A stretch of DNA of 7,028 nt from Patescibacteria group bacterium (GTDB lineage Bacteria > Patescibacteriota > Microgenomatia > UBA1400 > PJMF01), in NCBI GenBank assembly GCA_018813375.1, contig JAHJBU010000045.1:1-7028 (forward strand), given 5' to 3'. This document shows, one piece after another, positions 1-5,176 of the stretch. Under the pieces are notes generated by a model. It saw nothing but the letters and a program-made list of their open reading frames with translations. It was not told the origin of the DNA and ran no database searches. Each line of letters starts with the position of its first letter. Position 1 is the first letter of the stretch. The position numbers and the translations under genes are program-made.

Positions 1-94
1 AAAAATAGTCTTTTTCCGCTATATGCAGCGGGTATGAAAGTTGCTGATTAGCAACTAGAGTCAACTGGCGCCTAGTAATTAGTTTAATACTCAT
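1..94 (-). CDS. abiEii: AbiEii-family toxin (nucleotidyltransferase), N-terminal fragment
   Basis: Only the first 31 codons are inside the window; the gene runs off the left edge. The start is ATG at 94-92, with AGGA at 105-102 seven bases upstream as Shine-Dalgarno. The peptide begins MSIKLITRRQL and contains LSYPLHIAEKDYF (residues 19-31), which resembles the N-terminal helix of AbiEii proteins, where an IAEKDY-like segment precedes the GG(T/S) nucleotidyltransferase core. The start overlaps the end of the AbiEi gene by 11 bases, the usual tight AbiEi-AbiEii coupling. In the family, AbiEii is a DNA polymerase beta-like nucleotidyltransferase whose activity halts growth and can abort phage infection; characterised members modify tRNA. 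The catalytic residues lie outside the window, so activity cannot be judged. Family identity rests on this motif plus the upstream AbiEi gene. Confidence 0.82.
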   Translation of the reverse strand, partial: MSIKLITRRQLTLVANQQLSYPLHIAEKDYF

Positions 95-863
95 AATTTT
101 TTCCTAAATACTGATTAAAGTAAGCATCATAATACAGCCCCCACCTAGCATTAAAAACATCACTCTTGGCAGTCATTCTGACAACCGAATCATTCACCTG
201 TAAACCTTGAGTGTCTAAACCCGCTATATCTAACAAAAAACCCAAAATCTTCTGCACGGTAATAGTCGACAGAGTCGCATACTTAATTAGCAAGTTAAAA
301 TCTATTTGCTGGTGGTAATTAGATAATTTTTCTAGTACTAGGTCAATAGAGTGGGTGGTCCTGTAAAATAAAAGCATATCAATGAGTGCTTTTTCTACAC
401 TCGCCACTCGGATTTCTCGGTCATCCAACCTTTGAGCGCTCCAACCATAAAAAAATTTTCCAGTAGTATAAATATATTTGTATTTAGTATTTTGAACTAA
501 AACCGTTTGTTGTCTTTTTAAGGACACAGAAGTAGCAGTCGCTAATAATTGATCAAACATTCCATGGTATTGCAGAGCTAAGCCAAAAGATACATAAGAC
601 TCTTTAACTAAAGCATTAGCAATTGCGTACTGTGAAAGACTCAGATAACCTCTGGTATCTAAATTGGAAATTAAGTATTGACCTCTTTTTAATCTAATTA
701 GCCAACCTTTTTGCAGCATTTTACTTACAAATTTTTTTAGCCAAACCTTAGAATAGTATTGATCAAATTCTGTATAAACTTGATCAATAGAAACTATATC
801 GCCATATTTAATGACTAGAGAATTAAGGAGTTCGGCTTCTTTTTGATTTAATATAGTTGACAT
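84..863 (-). CDS. abiEi: AbiEi-family type IV antitoxin / autorepressor
   Basis: 259 aa, close to the usual length of long AbiEi antitoxins. Residues 1-66 form a winged-helix region ending in the typical wing RLKRGQYLIS (57-66). The AbiEi core follows, with SYVSFGLALQYHG (89-101) and VASVEKALIDML (153-164), both characteristic of the family, then a C-terminal domain (about 170-259). In the family, AbiEi neutralises the AbiEii nucleotidyltransferase without a stable complex (type IV) and represses its own promoter through inverted repeats. The context agrees: the AbiEii start overlaps its 3' end by 11 bases, and an inverted repeat sits inside its promoter (874-895). The ATG at 863-861 has no Shine-Dalgarno and lies nine bases after a -10 box, suggesting a leaderless transcript. 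No frameshift or missing motif is seen. Function is inferred from family and context. Confidence 0.87.
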   Translation of the reverse strand: MSTILNQKEAELLNSLVIKYGDIVSIDQVYTEFDQYYSKVWLKKFVSKMLQKGWLIRLKRGQYLISNLDTRGYLSLSQYAIANALVKESYVSFGLALQYHGMFDQLLATATSVSLKRQQTVLVQNTKYKYIYTTGKFFYGWSAQRLDDREIRVASVEKALIDMLLFYRTTHSIDLVLEKLSNYHQQIDFNLLIKYATLSTITVQKILGFLLDIAGLDTQGLQVNDSVVRMTAKSDVFNARWGLYYDAYFNQYLGKNYEY

Positions 864-872
864 TATGTTAAG

Positions 873-901
873 ATAGTACCATAGAATTGGTACTAAGTCA
901 A
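873..901 (-). promoter_or_regulatory. sigma70-type promoter of abiEi-abiEii
   Basis: The -35 is TTGACT (901-896) and the -10 is TACTAT (878-873), separated by exactly 17 bases. Only nine bases lie between the -10 and the abiEi ATG, so a start site about seven bases downstream leaves a leader of roughly two nucleotides. The promoter is in the short gap after the 140-aa gene, so the AbiE pair can be transcribed independently of the cassette upstream. Confidence 0.7.
874..895. promoter_or_regulatory. Inverted-repeat operator, probable AbiEi binding site
   Basis: TAGTACC (874-880) and GGTACTA (889-895) are perfect 7-bp inverted arms around an 8-base centre. The repeat fills the -35/-10 spacer and overlaps the -10 box, where a bound repressor would block RNA polymerase. 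Known AbiEi proteins autorepress through inverted repeats in their promoter; that this protein binds here is inference. Confidence 0.65.
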
Positions 902-930
902 CATAAATGCAATACGAAGTGGTTAAAAAA

Positions 931-1353
931 TCAATTAATCTTAACCTCTAAAGGAATCTTAGCAATCTCTTTTTTAAAATTATTTATTTTTAAAACAAAA
1001 TAATAAATACCAGATTTTTTTACAGGAAAACCACTAATGCGAAATCTAGATCTAAGCCTTTTTTTGCCTTTAGGTATTTCTATTTTTTTAGATAAAGTTT
1101 TAATTTTCTGACCATCATGACCAATGATTGAAATATTTATTTCATCAATGGCTTTTTTTTTGGTATCATCTCGACTCCAGAGACTAACTAATTCAAATGA
1201 GATTGGTACAACTAAATCCTTATCTTTTGAAAAATTAACTCCTGCAGCAATATTGATCTCCAGCTGTTCTAAAACATTTAATAAACTAACATTATTAGTT
1301 TGATTATCTATCACGCTTTCCCGACAAAGAACAGTCCAAATGTGATTGATCAT
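931..1353 (-). CDS. Uncharacterised 140-aa protein, predicted beta-rich
   Basis: I do not recognise a characterised family. The protein begins MINHIWTVLCRESVIDNQTN, has no signal peptide or membrane segment, and alternates short hydrophobic strands with polar turns: LVVPISFELVSLW (47-59), INISIIGHDG (72-81), a basic stretch KGKKRLRSRFRI (95-106) and GIYYFVLKIN (115-124), ending IPLEVKIN. This pattern suggests a beta-sandwich fold, loosely like small DUF6941-type proteins; that comparison is from memory and weak. Its ATG (1353-1351) overlaps the stop of the DUF2283 gene as ATGA, so the two are probably translationally coupled and belong to one functional unit. It is the last gene of the three-gene cassette; no clear terminator follows before the abiEi promoter. 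Confidence is high for a real gene, low for function. Confidence 0.75.
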   Translation of the reverse strand: MINHIWTVLCRESVIDNQTNNVSLLNVLEQLEINIAAGVNFSKDKDLVVPISFELVSLWSRDDTKKKAIDEINISIIGHDGQKIKTLSKKIEIPKGKKRLRSRFRISGFPVKKSGIYYFVLKINNFKKEIAKIPLEVKIN

Positions 1354-1694
1354 ATTAGATGTTGACAGGTTTCCGTTGCCTGACTAAATAAATTGTAATC
1401 AAACTGGTTGTTAGCCAACTGATTTTTGGCAAAAGAACCAATTCTCATAGTTTCTCTTGTTTCAAGTTTAGGTTCGCTAACATTAGCTGAACTCACATTT
1501 CTTAAAATTCTTTTTGAGTAATTCATAATCTCAACTCCAATCACTTCATTTTTAGCGTTAATTTCTACATTCACCCCTGGGGCAACCTCAATATAACCAG
1601 CTTCTGGACCATCACTAAAAATAACCCATTTTACATCACTATCTTTATCATAATACTCTCTAACTGAAGATTGACTAGTAATATTTTTCATCAT
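1350..1694 (-). CDS. DUF2283 family protein with C-terminal extension
   Basis: 114 aa. Residues 12-60 match the small DUF2283 fold: REYYDKDSD (12-20), VIFSDGPEAGYIEVAPGVNV (24-43) and VIGVEIMNYSK (51-61), that is the usual YD-x-x-x-D strand, a (V/A)PG-V turn and a final G-(V/I)-E-I strand. DUF2283 proteins are short, of unknown function, and often found beside small DUF4258-like genes in toxin-antitoxin-like pairs. Here about 53 residues follow the domain (62-114), polar and Asn/Glu-rich, which is longer than usual. Two tandem ATG codons (1694-1689) are possible starts and neither has a Shine-Dalgarno, so translation may rely on coupling to the upstream 55-codon ORF, which overlaps it by 20 bases. 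Its stop overlaps the next ATG by 4 bases. Family call fairly sure; role unknown. Confidence 0.78.
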   Translation of the reverse strand: MMKNITSQSSVREYYDKDSDVKWVIFSDGPEAGYIEVAPGVNVEINAKNEVIGVEIMNYSKRILRNVSSANVSEPKLETRETMRIGSFAKNQLANNQFDYNLFSQATETCQHLI

Positions 1695-1842
1695 AAGGTA
1701 ATTTTTTTATAGATACATTTGAGCCTGTCTTAGTATCCAAAAATTTATAATCTGGCTTGTAAAATATTTTTCTTGGATAGTCGCCGGGGAAACATCTTCG
1801 TCTAATTCTCTCTTTTAAATGTTGTGTATAAGTAGGTTTCAC
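1675..1842 (-). CDS. Small 55-codon GTG-start ORF, DUF4258-like, possibly truncated
   Basis: The reading frame opens after an in-frame TAG at 1848-1846 and starts at GTG 1842-1840, giving 55 codons to TAG at 1677-1675. The peptide starts KPTYTQHLKERIRRR and continues CFPGDYPRKIF, then KPDYKFLDTKTGSNVSIKKL. The H-x3-R-x3-R head followed by a P-D-Y-x-F-x-D-x-x-TG strand resembles small DUF4258-like proteins encoded beside DUF2283 genes. Those usually continue another 30-40 residues with a (R)EM-x-V-x-Y strand and an II-T-(I/V) ending, which are absent here, so the gene may be truncated or a minimal variant. It overlaps the DUF2283 start by 20 bases, typical of a toxin-antitoxin-like pair. No Shine-Dalgarno is seen. 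A TTGACA at 1884-1879 lies upstream but no -10 is properly spaced from it. Coding status is likely but not certain. Confidence 0.6.
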   Translation of the reverse strand: MKPTYTQHLKERIRRRCFPGDYPRKIFYKPDYKFLDTKTGSNVSIKKLPYDEKYY

Positions 1843-1891
1843 AATCTATACATTACAATGAATAAACTAAAATCTCTATGTCAAAATCTTT

Positions 1892-1921
1892 GAAAAACGG
1901 AGGCCTTTCGACCCCCGCTTT
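1892..1921 (-). terminator. Rho-independent terminator of the hrcA-grpE-dnaK operon
   Basis: Read on the minus strand, arms 1917-1910 (CGGGGGTC) and 1905-1898 (GGCCTCCG) pair over 8 bp, including two G-U pairs, around a GAAA tetraloop of the GNRA type (1909-1906). Five U residues follow (1897-1893), with A-rich sequence before it. It lies about 25 bases after the dnaK stop. The plus-strand transcript also forms the hairpin with a T-rich tail, so it may work in both directions. Confidence 0.9.
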
Positions 1922-1942
1922 CTTTTATTTTCTAACTAACCT

Positions 1943-3913
1943 TTACTCTTCCACCACCTCGCCTTCTTGCGCGCTTTCTTTGTCTTTGCTGGTTTTCTCC
2001 TCTTTCTCATCTTTTTTTTCTTCACTTTTTTTCCCCTCATCCTTAGCACCTTTGGCAGCCTTGGCTTGTGCTTCAGCTTGCTGGGCTTTCTGCATGGCTT
2101 CACCCATTTTTTGGGCAGAGGTAAAGGTTTCTTCAGTGGCTTTATCTAGTTCTTCTTTAGTGGCATCTTCCTTTTCAGACATTTCCTTGAGCTTTTTAAC
2201 ATTCTCTTCAATCTCAGCTTTGAGCTTTTCGTCAATCTTATCTCCATACTCTTTGAGTTGTTTTTCTAGCTCGAAAGCGACACTATTGGCTTTGTTTTTG
2301 GCCTCAATCAACTCTTTTTTCTTCTTATCCTCATCGGCATATTTTTCCGCATCGGCCTTCATCTTTTCCACTTCATCATCAGAAAGATTAGTGCTGTTTT
2401 GAATAGTAATCTTTTGTTCCTTACCAGTATTTTTTTCTTTGGCAGTCACATTTAAGATCCCATTAGAATCAATATCAAAAGTCACCTCAATTTGAGGAGT
2501 CCCGCGCATGGCTGGGGGAATCCCATCTAGAACAAAGCGACCTAAAGTTTTATTATCTGCAGCCATCTCTCGCTCACCTTGTAAAACATTAATCTCTACC
2601 TGAGTCTGATTATCAGCCGCTGTAGAAAAAATCTGAGATTTACTAGTAGGAATGGTAGTATTTCGCTCAATTAGAGGTGTACGCACCCCGCCCAAAGTCT
2701 CTAAACCTAGAGTCAATGGAGTTACATCTAATAACACCACGTCAGAGACATCGCCACCAATTACCCCAGCTTGGATAGCAGCGCCAATCGCCACCACCTC
2801 ATCGGGGTTAACTCCCTTATGCGGCTCCTTGCCAAAGAATTTCTCAACTTCTTTTTGAATCTTAGGCATGCGAGTCATTCCGCCTACCAATATCACCTCA
2901 TCAATATCAGCAACTTTAACCTTAGAATCCTTAACAGCCTTTTCAACTGGTCCAAAAGATCTCTTCACCAAATCATCAGTTAATTCTTCTAGCTTAGCTC
3001 TAGTCAAAGTCATGGTGAGATGCAAAGGCTGACCCTCATCACCTTGGGTGATAAAAGGTTGATTGAGCTCGGTCTTTTGTGAAGAAGACAGCTCAATTTT
3101 GGCTTTTTCAGCTGCATCTTTGACACGTTGTAGCGCCTGAGGATCTTTAGATAAATCCTTGCCAGACTCTTTTTTAAACTCCGCAATAATCCAGTCAATC
3201 ACTTTGTTATCAAAATCATCTCCACCTAAAAAGGTATCTCCATTGGTAGATTTAACTTCAAACACACCCTCGCCAATTTCTAAAATTGAAATGTCAAAAG
3301 TGCCACCACCAAGGTCATAAACCGCAATGGTTTGACTGCCTTTTTTATCTAAACCATAAGCAAGTGCAGCAGCAGTAGGCTCATTCACAATTCTCTCCAC
3401 ATGCAAACCAGCAATCTCACCAGCTTGCTTAGTAGCTTGACGTTGTGCATCATTAAAATAAGCGGGCACAGTAATCACAGCGCGCTCAACTTTACCTCCC
3501 AAATAACTTTCTGCATCAGCTTTAGCTTTTTGTAAAATTTTGGCAGAAATTTCTTGCGGAGTGTGAGTTTTACCATTAATTTTAGCAGTCACCATTCCAT
3601 CCTTACCCTCTGCTAATTCATATGCAATATGCTTGATGGCTGACTGAACAGCTTTATCTTTATATTTACGACCCATAAAACGCTTGATTGAATTGACCGT
3701 AGTGCCGGGATTTAAAATCATCTGACGCTTGGCTGGATCACCCACCACTACTTCATCATTTTTAAAAGCTACGATTGAAGGAAAAATGTTGCCACCTTCG
3801 CTTGTTGGAATAATTTTAGGGGTACCACCCTCCATAACTGCGACTGCAGAGTTAGTAGTTCCTAAATCGATACCGATAATTTTACCGGTTTTAGTTGATT
3901 TTTTATCTGACAT
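1943..3913 (-). CDS. dnaK: Chaperone protein DnaK (Hsp70)
   Basis: 656 aa, full length for DnaK. This cytosolic ATP-dependent chaperone binds and releases unfolded polypeptides. The ATPase domain holds the phosphate-1 motif GIDLGTTNS (14-22), AVITVPAYFNDAQRQATKQA (145-164), the phosphate-2 motif VYDLGGGTFD (198-207) and the adenosine motif VILVGGMTRMP (340-350). The interdomain linker is DVVLLDVTPLTLG (391-403). The beta substrate-binding domain runs to about 505 and the alpha lid to about 615. The tail (616-656) is Lys/Glu/Ala-rich and ends EGEVVEE, with low-complexity DNA that creates long antisense frames. The start is supported by AAAGGAG at 3927-3921, seven bases before ATG. It follows grpE after 25 bases and is the last gene of the CIRCE-controlled operon. 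No dnaJ follows, so the J-protein partner must be encoded elsewhere. Confidence 0.99.
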   Translation of the reverse strand: MSDKKSTKTGKIIGIDLGTTNSAVAVMEGGTPKIIPTSEGGNIFPSIVAFKNDEVVVGDPAKRQMILNPGTTVNSIKRFMGRKYKDKAVQSAIKHIAYELAEGKDGMVTAKINGKTHTPQEISAKILQKAKADAESYLGGKVERAVITVPAYFNDAQRQATKQAGEIAGLHVERIVNEPTAAALAYGLDKKGSQTIAVYDLGGGTFDISILEIGEGVFEVKSTNGDTFLGGDDFDNKVIDWIIAEFKKESGKDLSKDPQALQRVKDAAEKAKIELSSSQKTELNQPFITQGDEGQPLHLTMTLTRAKLEELTDDLVKRSFGPVEKAVKDSKVKVADIDEVILVGGMTRMPKIQKEVEKFFGKEPHKGVNPDEVVAIGAAIQAGVIGGDVSDVVLLDVTPLTLGLETLGGVRTPLIERNTTIPTSKSQIFSTAADNQTQVEINVLQGEREMAADNKTLGRFVLDGIPPAMRGTPQIEVTFDIDSNGILNVTAKEKNTGKEQKITIQNSTNLSDDEVEKMKADAEKYADEDKKKKELIEAKNKANSVAFELEKQLKEYGDKIDEKLKAEIEENVKKLKEMSEKEDATKEELDKATEETFTSAQKMGEAMQKAQQAEAQAKAAKGAKDEGKKSEEKKDEKEEKTSKDKESAQEGEVVEE

Positions 3914-3938
3914 TTTAAATCTCCTTTACTTAATATTA

Positions 3939-4385
3939 TTATTTAACTATTACTTTAGCGTGTTGAATAACCTGACCATTGAGGCGATAACCACGCTTTA
4001 CTACCTTAGTTACAGTTTGTCCCTCACCCTCTTTATCTACTACTTCCATAATTGATAAATCAAATTTTTCACCTTTGGGATAAATCTCTTCTAAGCCTGC
4101 TTCTTCTAGCACCTGCCAAAAGTCTCTAATCACTAAATTTAAACCTTGATCATCAAGTTGCTCTGCTGCCATGCTTAAATGTTCAAGTGGAGAAAGCAGG
4201 GTTTCAACCAGGCTTTGATTAGCTAGCTGCAGAAACTTAATTCGCTCCTCACTGTTTCGTTTGACTAAGTTTTGATAATCAGCCAAAACTCGCTTTTCTC
4301 GCTCTAGTGAATCTGCTAGCTGTTGCTGCAACTCTAAAATTTCTTGTTGAAGTTTTGGTTGTTTTTTGGTGACTTTTTTGGTCAT
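3939..4385 (-). CDS. grpE: Nucleotide exchange factor GrpE
   Basis: 148 aa, on the short side for GrpE because the disordered N-terminus is reduced to a few Lys/Gln-rich residues. GrpE is a homodimer that releases ADP from DnaK. Residues 10-62 are a Leu/Gln/Glu-rich long helix (coiled coil) with the family signature DYQNLVKR (36-43). A short helix-bundle segment LLSPLEHLSMAAEQ follows (63-76). The C-terminal beta-wing that contacts DnaK runs from KGEKFDLS (104-111) through EGEGQTVTKVVKRGYRLNG (119-137) to QHAKVIVK at the end. The usual FDP-x-x-H-E-A motif reads FDLSIMEVV, so the His is replaced by Met. It starts four bases after the hrcA stop with AGGA at 4396-4393 as Shine-Dalgarno, and precedes dnaK, the standard order of CIRCE-type heat-shock operons. 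Confidence 0.97.
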   Translation of the reverse strand: MTKKVTKKQPKLQQEILELQQQLADSLEREKRVLADYQNLVKRNSEERIKFLQLANQSLVETLLSPLEHLSMAAEQLDDQGLNLVIRDFWQVLEEAGLEEIYPKGEKFDLSIMEVVDKEGEGQTVTKVVKRGYRLNGQVIQHAKVIVK

Positions 4386-4389
4386 AAAA

Positions 4390-5115
4390 TTATCCTATTG
4401 TTAAGTCTTCTATTAAACCTTTAAAATATTTCATCATCGGGATGACATATGAATAATCAAACCGAGCTGAGCCAATTACGCCCAATTTGCAAGCGTGCTG
4501 GCCAGCATTAATGCGCATATAAATTGCAGCAATAGACTCTAAATGCTTGTTTCCCAACTCTGATCCAAAAGTAATTTGAATGGGGTTTTCATTAGCTCCA
4601 AAATCAAAAATTTCATCTAAAACTGAAACCTCTTCAATGGCTTGTAAGACATGTCTCATAACTTCAATATCATAAAACTCAGGCATGCCCAATAAGTTAG
4701 CAAAGCCAGAATGATAGAGTTTGCGATCATCAGTGATTGCCACGCTCAAAGCATGAGATTTGTCTGCCATTACCCTGGTAGTCTCGTAAAGCAGATCTCC
4801 CAATACATCTCTGCTTTTCCAAATTTTTTCTTTGGCAGATACTTCATCAGCCACGGACAATTCTTTTTCTTTCATCAGCTCATTCACAAAAAGCTTCATG
4901 GCTTTGGAAGAGGGAATTCTACCTGCACTAGCGTGAGATTTTTTTAAATAATCTTGATCTTGGAGATACACCATTTCATTACGAATAGTAGCTGGTGAAA
5001 CACCAATATTAAATTTTTTATCAATCGTGTCTGACCCAACTGGCTCAGCTGTTTCGATAAATTCCTCAATAATGGCTCGTAGTATTTGGACCTGACGGGC
5101 GGTTAAATCTATCAT
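4390..5115 (-). CDS. hrcA: Heat-inducible transcriptional repressor HrcA, compact form
   Basis: HrcA binds CIRCE and represses class I heat-shock genes, usually with GroE-dependent folding. Numbering from ATG 5115-5113 (241 aa): the winged helix has LTARQVQILRAIIEEFIET (4-22), EPVGS (24-28) and GVSPATIRNEM (38-48), with the wing SHASAGRIPS (60-69). The C-terminal GAF-like part has NLLGMPEFYD (140-149), ITFGSELGN (181-189) and LGVIGSARFDYSYVIP (211-226), matching the usual GVIGP-x-RMDY end. Family members are about 340 aa; roughly 100 residues are missing in the middle, where the inserted dimerisation domain normally sits. An upstream in-frame ATG at 5127-5125 lies inside the -10 box and CIRCE, so it should not be in the mRNA; ATG 5115 sits at the expected transcription start, and the mRNA may be leaderless. 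First gene of the operon and likely autoregulated. Confidence 0.95.
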   Translation of the reverse strand: MIDLTARQVQILRAIIEEFIETAEPVGSDTIDKKFNIGVSPATIRNEMVYLQDQDYLKKSHASAGRIPSSKAMKLFVNELMKEKELSVADEVSAKEKIWKSRDVLGDLLYETTRVMADKSHALSVAITDDRKLYHSGFANLLGMPEFYDIEVMRHVLQAIEEVSVLDEIFDFGANENPIQITFGSELGNKHLESIAAIYMRINAGQHACKLGVIGSARFDYSYVIPMMKYFKGLIEDLTIG

Positions 5116-5116
5116 G

Positions 5117-5143
5117 TTAGCAATCATAAGCCATGACTGCTAA
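5117..5143. promoter_or_regulatory. CIRCE operator (proximal), HrcA binding site
   Basis: The CIRCE consensus is TTAGCACTC-N9-GAGTGCTAA. On the plus strand the arms are TTAGCAATC (5117-5125) and GACTGCTAA (5135-5143) around exactly nine bases, each arm one mismatch from consensus. The element covers the -10 box and ends one base before the chosen hrcA ATG, so HrcA binding would block transcription directly. Confidence 0.92.
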
Positions 5144-5152
5144 AGTTGTCAA
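5123..5152 (-). promoter_or_regulatory. sigma70-type promoter of hrcA-grpE-dnaK
   Basis: Perfect -35 TTGACA (5152-5147) and -10 TATGAT (5128-5123), with an 18-base spacer. The expected start site, about seven bases past the -10, falls at 5116-5115, on the hrcA ATG. The -10 is inside the proximal CIRCE and the -35 inside the degraded arm of a second one, so the operon is governed by a vegetative promoter under HrcA repression and not by a heat-shock sigma factor. Confidence 0.85.
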
Positions 5153-5172
5153 GCGGAGGTTGCGAGTGCTAA
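5146..5172. promoter_or_regulatory. Second, half-conserved CIRCE-like element
   Basis: GAGTGCTAA at 5164-5172 is a perfect CIRCE half-site. Nine bases away, TTGTCAAGC (5146-5154) matches the opposite arm TTAGCACTC at only five of nine positions. That poor arm contains the -35 hexamer, which may constrain it. The element ends five bases from the glycosyltransferase stop and is two bases from the proximal CIRCE, giving a tandem arrangement. Whether HrcA binds it is untested. Confidence 0.55.
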
Positions 5173-5176
5173 ATAA

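Noticed and set aside
902..930. Terminator after the 140-aa gene
   Set aside because: No GC-rich hairpin with a U tract is visible; transcripts may read into abiEi.
1852..1884. Promoter for the 55-codon ORF (TTGACA 1884-1879 with TGTAAT 1857-1852)
   Set aside because: The spacer is 21 bases, too long for a normal sigma70 promoter. Individual hexamers look good but are not listed as a feature.
1878..2402. 174-aa plus-strand ORF opposite the dnaK 3' end
   Set aside because: Ser/Phe/Leu-rich low-complexity translation, the antisense of the Lys/Glu/Ala-rich DnaK tail, with the dnaK terminator hairpin at its start. No recognisable domain.
2652..2983. Plus-strand ORFs of 68 and 70 codons inside dnaK
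   Set aside because: Antisense to well-conserved DnaK coding sequence, with no domain and no ribosome site of note.
3729..4055. 108-codon plus-strand ORF across the grpE-dnaK junction
   Set aside because: Antisense to two clear genes; the hydrophobic end is the complement of the intergenic and GrpE C-terminal sequence.
5113..5127. Upstream ATG at 5127 as the hrcA start
   Set aside because: It lies inside the -10 box and CIRCE and upstream of the expected transcription start; family members start just before the LTxRQ motif, matching ATG 5115.
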